From positions 62,001 to 126,000 of the forward strand of contig NZ_CP135275.1 in the NCBI RefSeq assembly GCF_032302195.1: a stretch of 64,000 bases of DNA, given 5' to 3'. Positions 55,800-64,000 of the stretch are shown here, piece after piece. This stretch comes from Paenibacillus sp. MMS20-IR301 (GTDB taxonomy: Bacteria; Bacillota; Bacilli; Paenibacillales; Paenibacillaceae). The stretch's first letter is position 1. Every line of letters starts with the position of its first letter. Position numbers and translations under genes: made by a program. The notes under the pieces were generated by a model. It was not told where the DNA came from. It saw nothing but the letters and a program-made list of their open reading frames with translations, and did not search any database.

Positions 55800-55826
55800 G
55801 TCTTTTTATCTGTAGAAGTGAAATAA

Positions 55827-55858
55827 CCCCGCCGGAGTCCGGCGGGGTCTGTTTTATT
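55827..55858. terminator. Terminator following the candidate sRNA
   Basis: CCCCGCCGG (55827-55835) / CCGGCGGGG (55839-55847), followed by TCTGTTTTATT. Confidence 0.85.
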
Positions 55859-55912
55859 GTTAATTCCGCTATGGAGCTGAAAAATCCGGAGTCCGCAGTG
55901 GCGGCGCCCGGA

Positions 55913-56103
55913 ATTTAGTTGGATTTCCTCCACTTATTCATGAATAGATTAACCCGTCTCAAACAGCAGATGGAAAAACAGCACTTAATTTTGGCCTGAT
56001 CAGCCAAAACTGGGGAAATGTATAAAATTAAGTGACGTTTATCCACCTAATTCCTGCAAAAGCCCCAAATCCGCGAAATTAAGATACGTTTGTCCAACTA
56101 AAT
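55913..56103. repeat. 191-nt element with 11-bp inverted ends
   Basis: ATTTAGTTGGA (55913-55923) and TCCAACTAAAT (56093-56103) are exact complements. Inside are two related copies of AAATTAAG..ACGTTT.TCCA.CTAA (about 56025-56050 and 56077-56101). Confidence 0.7.
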
Positions 56104-56187
56104 AAAAAGTACTTAAGATTTGACGCGCAGCTTGACCGGGAAGCGGCGACCAGTCGGATTTCCGCCCGTCCGCCCCCAGAGCGCCGC

Positions 56188-56218
56188 CGTCCGCCCCCGT
56201 CCGCCCCCGTCCGCCCCC
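56188..56218 (+). repeat. Short GC-rich tandem repeat
   Basis: Three consecutive GTCCGCCCCC units, with related fragments just upstream from 56165. Confidence 0.8.
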
Positions 56219-56289
56219 GGAGCGCAGCTGGCTACGACAGCCGGCGGCCGCGCAAGCTTCCGGAGCAGCTATCCTGAGGGAAGCTTTCA

Positions 56290-56316
56290 GGCGGACACAA
56301 TCGCTCCTACAGTTCC
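56290..56316 (-). repeat. Dispersed repeat family 1, copy C (inverted)
   Basis: On the minus strand it reads GGAACTGTAGGAGCGA, then TTGTGTCCGCC; the first 16 nt are identical to copy A. Confidence 0.7.
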
Positions 56317-56421
56317 AAACTTCTCTTCTGCCGCTTTTCCCTTATTGTATTTTCATGTTCAATCTATACAGTGCCTCTTAATGTAACTCCGCCTTCGGTG
56401 CGAAGTGTGCTGCTGGCTTTT

Positions 56422-57342
56422 TCAGTAGCTGATATTGACTTCGATGTCCTGCTCGTAATTCCCGAACTTCCTGCCGAACAGGCTGACGCCCCCGGGTCTG
56501 CGGGCAGTGGCATCCGATTCGATTCTGAACTGTATCTCTTCCATTGGAGCGACTGGGATATCCCGTGCGGCCACACCGGACAGGCGGATGCCGTCCATGA
56601 AGGTTCCTTCCTCAGCTATCAGCAGTGTCTTGAGCAATCCATGCTGGGTACTGCCCGGCTCCCACCACGCAGGGGTGAGCTTGCCCCTTACCGCCCCGAA
56701 ATCTCCGGGTGAAGTCCAGGTTCCGACATTTACACCGTTTAGGCTAAATACAATATCCGATGGCCAGTCCTCCGCATAACCGGGAGCTTCAGAGCAGATT
56801 TCCAGCGAAATTCTTATACTCTTGATGCTTTGGCGCCCCATCAGATAATTGGGAATCCGGTAATCAATATGGCCGCTTCCGAACCATAGATGCTGGGCCT
56901 GGACATGCTCGGGCTCGGCAAAATAACGGGGATCATCACGCATGCCGATCAGCTTGGTCTCCGAGGCCAGTCCGCAGGTGGGGCGGACATTGAAGGCGAC
57001 GTACTGGCCTACAGGAATGGATACTGCATAATGGTTCAGCGTATCCTCCTCTTGAGGTGCAGGTGTTCCTTCCGGGCGGAACCGCAGCATAATGCTGTCC
57101 TGCGCAAGAAAGCACTGCTTCTGCATGCCGCGTTTGCCGGAGATCATCCGCGAGGCGATGATTCCGCTCTCCTCCAGCTGCTGGACATGTTTGGCGATGA
57201 TGGCGGAGGAGACGCCCAGCCTTTCCGCCATTTCTTTTATATTAAGCGCGTCAGTCTGCAATAATTGAATCATTTTTATACGGGTGCCAGAAGCCAGTGC
57301 TTCGAATAAGGGCAGATTCTGTTCGGTGATATCGAGGTTCAT
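56422..57342 (-). CDS. ArsR-family winged-helix regulator with a large C-terminal domain
   Basis: 306-residue regulator. The N-terminal winged helix (LFEALASGTRIKMIQLLQ, then IKEMAERLGVSSAIIAKHVQQLEESGII) is of the ArsR type. The C-terminal 200 residues are beta-rich, with many Trp/Gly and the segment IVFSLNGVNVGTWTSPGDFG. This looks like a carbohydrate-recognition or effector domain rather than the metal-binding form. It is divergent from the GH2 gene and probably represses it through the palindromes at 57478-57497. The SD is GGAAAGGAATTACAGGA. Confidence 0.88.
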   Translation of the reverse strand: MNLDITEQNLPLFEALASGTRIKMIQLLQTDALNIKEMAERLGVSSAIIAKHVQQLEESGIIASRMISGKRGMQKQCFLAQDSIMLRFRPEGTPAPQEEDTLNHYAVSIPVGQYVAFNVRPTCGLASETKLIGMRDDPRYFAEPEHVQAQHLWFGSGHIDYRIPNYLMGRQSIKSIRISLEICSEAPGYAEDWPSDIVFSLNGVNVGTWTSPGDFGAVRGKLTPAWWEPGSTQHGLLKTLLIAEEGTFMDGIRLSGVAARDIPVAPMEEIQFRIESDATARRPGGVSLFGRKFGNYEQDIEVNISY

Positions 57343-57448
57343 TCCTGTAATTCCTTTCCGTCTCTCTATAGTATTTTTATAATACAGCCTATAGGTTGAT
57401 TAAACAAGTTAACGGTTGACGTATTGCGGAGATTATCATACAATCAGC

Positions 57449-57497
57449 TTGATTATACTTGACTATATCATTAATAATTAACTATTTAGTTAACTAA
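57449..57497 (+). promoter_or_regulatory. Promoter/operator region of the GH2 gene
   Basis: TTGATT (57449-57454)/TAATAA (57472-57477) and TTGACT (57459-57464)/TATTTA (57483-57488) are two possible promoters. TTAACT-ATTT-AGTTAA (57478-57493) and the perfect TTAGTTAACTAA (57486-57497) overlap and lie across the -10 or start, a typical repressor location. Confidence 0.55.
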
Positions 57498-57513
57498 AAG
57501 GAGCGGTTTGTGC

Positions 57514-59298
57514 ATGGAACAGTTGAATTCAGAGCAGCGCTTGACGGAAATGCCCCGTACAGAATACCCGAGACCCCAGTTCACCCGGAAGGACTGGCAG
57601 TGCCTCAATGGAGAGTGGGAGTTCGCATTTGACGATGGCAATGCAGGAGTCAAGGAGAAGTGGCAGGAACCTGGCCAGCCTTACCCGTTTAAGATCAACG
57701 TGCCGTTCACATTCCAGAGCAAGCTGAGCGGCATTGAAGACAGCGGGTTTCATGATGTTGTCTGGTACCGCAGGGCGCTGAATATCCCCGCTGAATGGCA
57801 GGGCCGGCGGATTATTCTGCATTTTGGCGCTGTGGATTATGATTCGAGAGTATGGGTTAACGGAAAACTGGCAGCGGTCCATGAAGGCGGACATACGCCG
57901 TTTCAGGCGGATATTACTGAATGCTTAAGCGAGGACGGTGTGAATACGCTGGTTGTGCGGGCGCAGGATTACAGCAGGGATGTTACCCTTCCGCGCGGCA
58001 AGCAGTATTGGCTGGAGGAATCGGCCAGCATATTCTATACCCGCACCACCGGCATTTGGCAGAGCGTCTGGGTGGAGCCTGTGCATGACATCCATCTGGG
58101 CAAGGTACAGCTGACTCCGGATATTGACCGGAACGAAATCCGGATTACTCCTGTAGTCAAAGGGCTTGCATACGGCGATAAGGTTTCTTTGGAAATCGCG
58201 ATTTACTTTAAGGGTGAGCTGATCGCGGAGAACACGCAGTCAGTATCGGTGAGCAGCGGCAGCCGGGTCATTGAGGTGAATGATTTTGCCGAGCATGGAC
58301 ATGGACGGTTATGGAGTCCCGAGCAGCCCGATCTGTATGATATTCATTTCAGACTGCTTAGCGGCGGGAAGCTTCTGGACGAAGCAGAGAGCTATTTCGG
58401 AATGCGCAAGATAGCGGTCGAGAACGGGGTGCTATGCCTTAATAATCATCCGTATTATCAGCGGCTTGCACTCGATCAGGGGTATTTCCCGGAGGGGCTT
58501 CTTACCGCACCGAGCGACGGGGATTTGCAGAACGACGTACAGTGGGCGAAGGATCTTGGCTTCAACGGGGTCCGCAAGCACCAGAAGACGGAAGATCCGC
58601 GTTTCTTGTACTGGTGCGACAAGCTGGGGCTGCTGGTGTGGAGTGAAGCGGCAAATGCTTATGACTACTCTCGTGAGTATGTCCGCCGTTTCACTAAGGA
58701 ATGGCAGGAGATTATGGAGCGCGATTACAATCATCCGTGCGTTGTGGCCTGGGTGCCGCTGAACGAGAGCTGGGGTGTACCGAATGTGAAGAACCACGCC
58801 GGCCAGCAGCATCATGGCCTGACGATGTATCACTTGACCAAATCACTGGATGACACCCGTCCGGTTGTGTTCAATGACGGCTGGGAGCATATCACCACGG
58901 ATCTGATCACCATTCACGATTATGAGAGCCGCAAGGATGTGCTTGAGAAACGGTATGCTGACAGAGATACAGCCTTAGCGTCGGCTCCTTCCGGGAGAGC
59001 TATATTTGTCGGCGGCGGCGAGGATAAGGGCCAGCCCATCCTGGTCTCCGAATTCGGCGGCATTGCCTACAAGAAAAGTGACTGGGAAGGCTGGGGATAT
59101 TCAGGAGCAGACAATGAAGAAGATTTCCTGAAGCGCCTGAAGGCGGTGCTGGACCCGATGTTCAGCTCGCCGGTCATCCAGGGCTTCTGCTATACCCAGC
59201 TGACGGATGTAGAGCAGGAGATCAACGGGCTGCTGACATATGACCGTAAGCCCAAAGCGCCTGTGGAAGAAATACGCCGTATCATTACAGCCGGTTGA
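57514..59298 (+). CDS. Glycoside hydrolase family 2 protein
   Basis: 594-residue GH2 enzyme of the beta-galactosidase/beta-glucuronidase group. A jelly-roll domain (RVWVNGKLAAVHEGGHTPFQ) is followed by an Ig-like domain and a TIM barrel. The acid/base Glu is near 418 (WVPLNESWG) and the nucleophile Glu near 513 (VSEFGG). No signal peptide, so it is intracellular. The start is ATG at 57514 with AAAGGAG ten bases before; a TTG at 57508 is possible. The sugar cleaved cannot be decided from the sequence. It is divergent from the ArsR-type regulator. Confidence 0.92.
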   Translation: MEQLNSEQRLTEMPRTEYPRPQFTRKDWQCLNGEWEFAFDDGNAGVKEKWQEPGQPYPFKINVPFTFQSKLSGIEDSGFHDVVWYRRALNIPAEWQGRRIILHFGAVDYDSRVWVNGKLAAVHEGGHTPFQADITECLSEDGVNTLVVRAQDYSRDVTLPRGKQYWLEESASIFYTRTTGIWQSVWVEPVHDIHLGKVQLTPDIDRNEIRITPVVKGLAYGDKVSLEIAIYFKGELIAENTQSVSVSSGSRVIEVNDFAEHGHGRLWSPEQPDLYDIHFRLLSGGKLLDEAESYFGMRKIAVENGVLCLNNHPYYQRLALDQGYFPEGLLTAPSDGDLQNDVQWAKDLGFNGVRKHQKTEDPRFLYWCDKLGLLVWSEAANAYDYSREYVRRFTKEWQEIMERDYNHPCVVAWVPLNESWGVPNVKNHAGQQHHGLTMYHLTKSLDDTRPVVFNDGWEHITTDLITIHDYESRKDVLEKRYADRDTALASAPSGRAIFVGGGEDKGQPILVSEFGGIAYKKSDWEGWGYSGADNEEDFLKRLKAVLDPMFSSPVIQGFCYTQLTDVEQEINGLLTYDRKPKAPVEEIRRIITAG

Positions 59299-59322
59299 AA
59301 TTTCCTCCGAATGCTGTATAGT
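59295..59322 (+). promoter_or_regulatory. Promoter of the HIT gene
   Basis: TTGAAA (59295-59300), a 16-nt spacer and TATAGT (59317-59322). The -35 overlaps the GH2 stop codon. Confidence 0.65.
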
Positions 59323-59366
59323 GGACGCATAGTGCAAATTTTTTATTTCCGGGAGGCACTGTCCAC

Positions 59367-59726
59367 ATGACTACTGTGTTCAGCAAAATAATTGAAGGTA
59401 GTATTCCATGCAACAAAGTGTTTGAAAATGAGCGGATTCTGGCATTTCACGATATTGAGCCTGCAGCTCCTGTGCATGTGCTGATTATTCCGAAGAAGGT
59501 CATCGCTTCCATGAATGATGTCCAGACCGAGGACCTGCCGCTGATTGGCGAGATTCATGCCGTCGCCCAGCAGCTTGCGGCAGAGCTGGGGATCGCTGAG
59601 ACCGGATACCGGCTGATTAACAACTGCGGACCGGATAGCGGCCAGGCGGTTGCCCATCTGCATTATCATCTGCTGGGCGGAGCCAGACTCGGCGCCCTGA
59701 CCGGGAATTCTGCTTCCCACGCCTGA
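59367..59726 (+). CDS. HIT-family nucleotide-binding hydrolase
   Basis: 119-residue histidine-triad protein. The N-terminal FSKIIEGSIPCNKVFEN and the catalytic triad HLHYHLLGG near the C-terminus (residues about 98-106) mark the Hint branch, which hydrolyses adenosine 5'-phosphoramidates. A GGGAGGCAC lies 10 nt before the ATG. It has its own promoter and is followed by rpsU with a separate promoter. Confidence 0.94.
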   Translation: MTTVFSKIIEGSIPCNKVFENERILAFHDIEPAAPVHVLIIPKKVIASMNDVQTEDLPLIGEIHAVAQQLAAELGIAETGYRLINNCGPDSGQAVAHLHYHLLGGARLGALTGNSASHA

Positions 59727-59775
59727 TAAGGATTTTTTTACCAGCAGGCCGCCTAAAAAAAGAATAACACGAAGG

Positions 59776-59805
59776 TTGACACCTTATTTAGCTTTGACCT
59801 ATAAT
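59776..59805 (+). promoter_or_regulatory. SigA promoter of rpsU-yqeY
   Basis: TTGACA (59776-59781), an 18-nt spacer and TATAAT (59800-59805): a consensus housekeeping promoter. Confidence 0.9.
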
Positions 59806-59866
59806 GTAGTTTGATGAACCGTGTTGTTATGCTCTTGGACGGTCTGGTCGGAGGGAGGGAAAACTG

Positions 59867-60040
59867 GTGTCTGAAACGAAAGTTCGCAAAAACGAGACAA
59901 TTGATGCTGCACTTCGTCGCTTTAAACGCTCCATTGCTAAAGATGGTGTCTTGGCTGAGGTGAAGAAACGCAAGCATTATGAGAAGCCAAGCGTAAAGCG
60001 CAAGAAGAAGTCTGAGGCTGCTCGTAAGAGAAAGTTTTAG
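59867..60040 (+). CDS. rpsU: 30S ribosomal protein S21
   Basis: 57-residue, strongly basic protein ([20 protein letters not shown] ending in ARKRKF), typical of bacterial S21. The start is GTG at 59867 with GAGGGAGGG upstream. It is joined to yqeY by a 15-nt gap, the order seen in Bacillus and relatives. Confidence 0.97.
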   Translation: MSETKVRKNETIDAALRRFKRSIAKDGVLAEVKKRKHYEKPSVKRKKKSEAARKRKF

Positions 60041-60055
60041 GAGGATTACCCACGC

Positions 60056-60499
60056 ATGAATCTTAGCGAACGATTGAACGAAGATATGAAGCAAGCGATG
60101 AAGAGTAAGGACAAGTTCACACTCTCCACCATTCGAATGGTTCGTTCTACAATAAAGTATCTTGAAATAGATTTGAAGAGAACATTAGACGACAACGAAG
60201 TGCTTGATATCCTTAGTCGTGAAATCAAACAGCGCAAAGATGCCCTCCAAGAATTTGAAGCAGCGGGTCGTGAAGAACTTGCCGCGAGTACGAAGGCAGA
60301 AATCGAGATTATCATTAAATATCTTCCCGAACAGCTTTCCGAAGAAGAAATTAAAGTAATTGTACAGCAGACCATCCAGGAAACCGGTGCTTCTTCGAAA
60401 AGTGAAATGGGTAAGGTAATGAGCGCGCTGATGCCTAAGGTCAAAGGCCGCGCCGATGGTAAACTCGTGAACCAGGCGGTTCAGCAATTTCTGCAATAA
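60056..60499 (+). CDS. yqeY: GatB/YqeY domain protein
   Basis: 147-residue protein of the YqeY family, related to the tail domain of amidotransferase subunit GatB. It begins LSERLNEDMKQAMKSKDKF and ends with KGRADGKLVNQAVQQFL. It has been linked to tRNA-dependent amidation or ribosome-associated functions, but the role is not established. AGGAGGATTA precedes the ATG, and a terminator follows directly. Confidence 0.96.
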   Translation: MNLSERLNEDMKQAMKSKDKFTLSTIRMVRSTIKYLEIDLKRTLDDNEVLDILSREIKQRKDALQEFEAAGREELAASTKAEIEIIIKYLPEQLSEEEIKVIVQQTIQETGASSKSEMGKVMSALMPKVKGRADGKLVNQAVQQFLQ

Positions 60500-60510
60500 A
60501 CTAACGCTAG

Positions 60511-60535
60511 CACCCCTTTAATTAGGGGTGTTTTT
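60511..60535 (+). terminator. Terminator downstream of yqeY
   Basis: CACCCC (60511-60516) / GGGGTG (60525-60530), followed by TTTTT. Confidence 0.9.
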
Positions 60536-60671
60536 CGTTATTCCCCTTAGGAATTCCCTCCGGTTAACCTAACACCCTAATGTATGTCTACTAAGCACAT
60601 CTTACATGTGCTGTAAAATAACAAAATAATGTAGAATAATGTGATTTCTTATCATTAACCCAATGTTATAG

Positions 60672-60709
60672 ATAAGGGCAGAATATTTCGTCTGTCCTTA
60701 TTTGTGTTT
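60672..60709 (+). terminator. Hairpin upstream of yqfC
   Basis: ATAAGGGCAGA / TCTGTCCTTAT (60672-60682, 60691-60701), followed by TTGTGTTTC. It may isolate the sporulation genes from read-through. Confidence 0.65.
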
Positions 60710-60810
60710 CTTAGTTGTAAGAGCCTGCTTGCAATGATGTGAGTTTTGCTCATAAAAAAGTGCTGCCCCGCATAAGGTGTACAGAAGGCAGGAAGGGGGA
60801 GCGTCTACTT

Positions 60811-61104
60811 ATGACCCGTATCGGCCGCAGGCTGCGGGGATGGACAAACGGGGTACTGGATCTTCCGCAGGATGTGCTGCAGGAGATGCCCCGGATCACC
60901 CTGATCGGCAATAAGGAGCTGTATATTGAGAACCACCGCGGCGTGCTGCATTTCTCTTCAGAGCAGCTCAGGCTGGCGCTCGCCAAAGGCTATCTGGAGA
61001 TTTCCGGCGAAGGGCTGGTTATCCGCAATATTTTGGGCCAGGAGCTGGCTGTGGTCGGTATAATCGGTGAAATCAGGTATAAGGAAAGTGGGGATAATCC
61101 ATGA
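60811..61104 (+). CDS. yqfC: Sporulation protein YqfC
   Basis: 97-residue small protein of the YqfC family (RLRGWTNGVLDLPQDVLQ; ITLIGNKELYIENHRGVL). It is conserved in endospore formers and expressed in the mother cell in Bacillus. The ATG at 60811 follows GGAAGGGGGAG; the frame is open upstream from 60739 but without an SD. Its last four bases overlap yqfD. Confidence 0.93.
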   Translation: MTRIGRRLRGWTNGVLDLPQDVLQEMPRITLIGNKELYIENHRGVLHFSSEQLRLALAKGYLEISGEGLVIRNILGQELAVVGIIGEIRYKESGDNP

Positions 61105-62282
61105 AAGAGCCGCCTCTGTCATCACTGCGGGGGTTCGTTACACTGCATGTGACGGGACCGCAGGTGGAAAGGTTTATCAACGCTGTAACCGGAGCGGGCA
61201 TCGTCATCTGGGATGTGAGGCCTGCCGGGAACGGCGCTTCCCTGAAGCTGCTGCTGGATGACTTTTTCAGGCTCCGCCCGCTCCTCAGGGAGACAGGCTG
61301 CCGGATGCATGTGACGGAGCGGAGCGGGATACCGTTCCGGGCGGCGCGCCTGTGGAAGCGGAAGTTTTTTGCCGCAGGACTGCTGATCTTCGGTATCGGG
61401 CTGCTGCTGCTCTCTTCAATGGTCTGGGAGGTCAAGGTTGAAGGGAATACCCGCATTGCCAGTGAAGATATACTGGAAGCTGCCCGCCAAGAGGGCGTAT
61501 ACCCGTTTCAGTGGATCTGGCGTATGGAGGAGTCGGACAAGCTCTCCAGGGAGCTGACCACGCTGGTGCCGGGGTTGACCTGGGCCGGCTTTCACCGGAC
61601 GGGGACGAGCATCACGATTCAGGTCGTCGAGGCCGACCGTCCTGAGGATAAGCCGCTGCACAGCAAACGCCATCTGATCAGCCGTACCGATGCAGTGGTC
61701 ACCGAAATCTATGCAGAGCAGGGCCGGCCGGTCGTCAGCCGTAATACACGTGTGAAAAAAGGGGATATTCTGATCTCCGGGACGCTGGGCGATGAAGAAA
61801 ACATGGAGTTTGTAGTAGCCAAAGGCGAGGTTAAAGGCCTGGTATGGCATGAATATAATCTGGAGGTTCCGCTTAAGCGGACCGGCAGCTCCTACACGGG
61901 AGAACGCAAGGACCGCTTATATCTCGTTCTGGGCAACTGGGCGATTCAGCTGTGGGGCTACGGCGATTCCGGCTTTGCCAAGTCGCGTACGCTTGCTGAG
62001 CCTGACATGCTTTCCTGGCGGTCATTTCAGCTGCCGCTGGGCCTGATGAATGAGAAGGAGCTGGAAATTAAGTATACCGCCGAGACACTGAGTGCAGAGG
62101 CTGCGCGCGATGAAGGCCTGGCACGGGCCAAGAGTGATATTATGGCGCGGTACGGCACGGACAGCGTAATCAAAAGTCAAAAAATTTTGCATGAGAAGAA
62201 AGAGAATGGTAAAGTTTATATGAAAGTGCTGTTTGAAGTGGAAGAGAGAATCGCGGAAGAACTTCCGATAGTAAACAATTGA
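61101..62282 (+). CDS. yqfD: Sporulation protein YqfD
   Basis: 393-residue membrane protein. A cytoplasmic N-terminal domain of about 90 residues, one membrane helix (FFAAGLLIFGIGLLLLSSMV) and a large external part with FPWIW-like repeats make up the YqfD/SpoIV pattern. It is translationally coupled to yqfC. In Bacillus it belongs to the SigE regulon and is needed for normal sporulation. Confidence 0.94.
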   Translation: MKEPPLSSLRGFVTLHVTGPQVERFINAVTGAGIVIWDVRPAGNGASLKLLLDDFFRLRPLLRETGCRMHVTERSGIPFRAARLWKRKFFAAGLLIFGIGLLLLSSMVWEVKVEGNTRIASEDILEAARQEGVYPFQWIWRMEESDKLSRELTTLVPGLTWAGFHRTGTSITIQVVEADRPEDKPLHSKRHLISRTDAVVTEIYAEQGRPVVSRNTRVKKGDILISGTLGDEENMEFVVAKGEVKGLVWHEYNLEVPLKRTGSSYTGERKDRLYLVLGNWAIQLWGYGDSGFAKSRTLAEPDMLSWRSFQLPLGLMNEKELEIKYTAETLSAEAARDEGLARAKSDIMARYGTDSVIKSQKILHEKKENGKVYMKVLFEVEERIAEELPIVNN

Positions 62283-62297
62283 GGAGAATGAGGCTAC

Positions 62298-63269
62298 TTG
62301 TCAGAACAGACTGCAAACATTCGTATATCTTTGCACACTGCGGGAGAAGCACAATCCCTGTTTGGACCGCAGGATGGATTCCTGAAAATTATCGAGAGAG
62401 AAATTCCGGCGGTGATCGACTCGCGCGAGGCTGAAATCACCATTCGCGGCGCTGAGCGGGAAGTGGACATGCTGGCCCAGCTGTTTAACGTGCTGCTGTC
62501 GCTGGTACGCGGCGGTTACATATTGAGTGAACGGGATGTGCAGTATGCCGTGGAGCTGGCGAAGGATTTCCGGGCTGACCAGCTGCTTGACCTGTTCAAG
62601 GGTGAGATTACAACAACTTTCCGCGGTAAACCTATCCGGGTCAAAACGATCGGCCAGAAGCATTATGTGACAACGATTAAGAAACGTGATATCGTCTTTG
62701 GCATCGGGCCGGCGGGAACGGGTAAGACCTATCTTGCCGTGGTCCTTGCAGTAACGGCGCTGAAGGAAGGCTCGGTCAAGCGTATCGTGCTGACGCGTCC
62801 GGCTGTAGAGGCAGGAGAGAACCTGGGCTTCCTTCCGGGAGATTTGCAGGAGAAGGTAGATCCGTATCTCCGGCCGCTCTACGACGCCTTATACGACGTT
62901 ATGGGGCCTGATCAGGTCGCGAAGGCGCTTGAACGCGGGCTGATCGAGATAGCACCGCTTGCCTATATGCGCGGGCGTACTCTGGAGGATGCTTTTATTA
63001 TCCTCGATGAAGCCCAGAATACTACACCAGAACAAATGAAAATGTTCCTCACCCGGCTGGGCTTCGGCTCCAAGATGGTCATCACGGGCGATGTGACCCA
63101 GATTGACCTGCCGCGCGGCAAGAAGTCAGGGCTGATCGAAGCCAAAACGATTTTATCCGGCATTGAGGAGCTTGGCTTTGTCTATTTCGCAGAGCAGGAC
63201 GTAGTCCGTCATTCCCTGGTGCAGAAAATTATCGTTGCCTATGACCGCTCTGCCGAAAACCTCCAATAA
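62298..63269 (+). CDS. phoH: PhoH-family ATPase
   Basis: 323-residue PhoH-like protein. Walker A GPAGTGKT and Walker [22 protein letters not shown] are complete, with [11 protein letters not shown] downstream. PhoH proteins are linked to RNA metabolism and to phosphate stress in some bacteria. The start is TTG at 62298 after GAGGAGAATGAGG. It lies between yqfD and pgpH as in Bacillus. Confidence 0.95.
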   Translation: MSEQTANIRISLHTAGEAQSLFGPQDGFLKIIEREIPAVIDSREAEITIRGAEREVDMLAQLFNVLLSLVRGGYILSERDVQYAVELAKDFRADQLLDLFKGEITTTFRGKPIRVKTIGQKHYVTTIKKRDIVFGIGPAGTGKTYLAVVLAVTALKEGSVKRIVLTRPAVEAGENLGFLPGDLQEKVDPYLRPLYDALYDVMGPDQVAKALERGLIEIAPLAYMRGRTLEDAFIILDEAQNTTPEQMKMFLTRLGFGSKMVITGDVTQIDLPRGKKSGLIEAKTILSGIEELGFVYFAEQDVVRHSLVQKIIVAYDRSAENLQ

Positions 63270-63286
63270 AAAAGGGGATTGTCTTC

Positions 63287-64000
63287 ATGGCCTCAAAGCA
63301 ACCAGCAAAATTAAGCGGATTTGTATATAGTACAGGCGGATGGAAGTATAGCGCGGTTTCGCGCTATGCTCTTTTCCTGTTATTGGGGCTTGTTTTCTAC
63401 TTTAGTTTGTCCTCTGATCTCCTGCCCAAAAAGTATGATATAAAAGAGGGCACACGCAGTGCCAAGGAAATTACAGCGCCCAAGCAAATCCCGGACACCA
63501 ACGCGAAGCTGAAAGCCCAGGAAATCGCTGCTGAAAATGTAACAAACCGGTATACGATCATACCGATGAGAACCGAGAACCTTGTTACCATGCTGCTGGA
63601 CAGAATAGACCGCCTGAATCAGGATGATACGATTTCGCAAAGCGAAAAGACGGAGATCTACCGTGAAGTGATTCCGGAGCGGACCAATGATTTTATTCTG
63701 AATTTTGTTGCAGTGAGCAGTAAGGCAGGAACGTATTCAGAGCATCTGCTGGATGAAATGCAATCGGTAATCAAGGACCAGGCCTATGTAATTCCGGAAG
63801 AAATCTATATTAAAATTCCGCGGCTGACCTCCCAGGACATCATTGAGATGAAGCCGGTTGCCCGGGAAATTGTCATCAAGCTGATGAATGATCAGATTGT
63901 GGATGCCCAGACCGCACGCGCCAAGGTGGCGGAGCAGGTCAGTATCAGCTCGCTGAACCAGCGTACAGCCCGTGAGGTGGTACAGGAACTGGTGCGGCTG
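63287..64000 (+). CDS. pgpH: Cyclic-di-AMP phosphodiesterase PgpH (YqfF), N-terminal part
   Basis: The first 238 codons of a 7TM-HD protein. A cytoplasmic N-terminus, one membrane helix (ALFLLLGLVFYFSLSSDLLP) and the start of the large extracellular 7TMR-HDED domain are visible (KEGTRSAKEITAPKQIPD). The catalytic HD domain lies beyond the window end. The ATG at 63287 has AAAAAGGGGATT upstream. It is the expected neighbour of phoH and removes c-di-AMP in the known family. Confidence 0.93.
   Translation, partial: MASKQPAKLSGFVYSTGGWKYSAVSRYALFLLLGLVFYFSLSSDLLPKKYDIKEGTRSAKEITAPKQIPDTNAKLKAQEIAAENVTNRYTIIPMRTENLVTMLLDRIDRLNQDDTISQSEKTEIYREVIPERTNDFILNFVAVSSKAGTYSEHLLDEMQSVIKDQAYVIPEEIYIKIPRLTSQDIIEMKPVAREIVIKLMNDQIVDAQTARAKVAEQVSISSLNQRTAREVVQELVRL

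Larger units (their letters stand above)
55800..56421. other. Intergenic repeat region before the ArsR gene
   Basis: No gene seen. Contents in order: the terminator at 55827, a 191-nt element bounded by 11-bp inverted repeats (55913-56103), a GC-rich tandem GTCCGCCCCC run (56188-56218) and an inverted copy of repeat family 1 (56290-56316). Confidence 0.65.

Noticed and set aside
20000..59300. Genomic island or prophage carried between mtaB and rpsU
   Set aside because: No integrase, transposase, tRNA end or phage gene is present, and it includes core genes (addAB, sbcCD). Better explained as ordinary gene-order divergence.

Overview
This window is from a spore-forming, low-to-mid GC Gram-positive bacterium of the Paenibacillus type. 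The evidence is a CIRCE/HrcA-controlled dnaK locus, AddAB rather than RecBCD, the sporulation pair yqfC-yqfD, an SLH-anchored exoprotease, a YesM/YesN two-component system beside a CUT1 sugar transporter, frequent TTG/GTG starts with strong Shine-Dalgarno (SD) sites, and many palindromic intergenic repeats. I see no rRNA, tRNA, CRISPR array, transposase, integrase or phage gene.

Layout. (1) 1-5.7 kb: edge of a lipoprotein gene, then hrcA-grpE-dnaK-dnaJ behind a CIRCE operator. (2) 5.9-15.85 kb: a 1507-residue S8 protease with a cohesin-like part and SLH anchor on the minus strand, small hypothetical genes, a soluble PAS chemoreceptor, an ECF sigma/DUF4179 pair and tag. (3) 15.95-20 kb: prmA, an M50 protease, rsmE and mtaB, the usual continuation of the dnaK locus in Bacillus. 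(4) 20.1-28.7 kb: a BIG2 surface protein, a complete ECF vitamin-type transporter, a YqeW-like Na/Pi transporter and an RlmI-like methyltransferase. (5) 29.6-39.75 kb: a sugar-acid/polysaccharide locus (two permeases, YesM/YesN, binding protein, KdgF-like cupin, heparinase II/III-like lyase, degenerate ROK kinase). (6) 39.8-41.9 kb: an AraC regulator under a near-perfect Fur box, then what looks like a deleted iron-regulated gene, and an unknown small gene. (7) 42.3-55.6 kb: addB-addA and sbcD-sbcC. (8) 55.6-59.7 kb: a candidate small RNA, a divergent ArsR/GH2 pair and a HIT protein. (9) 59.8-64 kb: rpsU-yqeY, then yqfC-yqfD-phoH-pgpH (cut by the window end). Relative to Bacillus subtilis, about 10 kb sits between dnaJ and prmA and about 40 kb between mtaB and rpsU.

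The most striking observation is at 55629-55799. An exact TGTGA-N6-TCACA site (Crp/Fnr type) is centred at -41.5 from the start predicted by an extended -10 box, and is followed by a ~112-nt RNA that folds as a three-way junction and ends in a U-tract. This looks like a small RNA under class-II Fnr/Crp activation. Other notable points are a LexA-like box next to the addB promoter, the Fur-box AraC gene with no uptake system beside it, an Ala/Thr-rich insert next to the SbcC zinc hook, and at least five families of palindromic or dispersed intergenic repeats.
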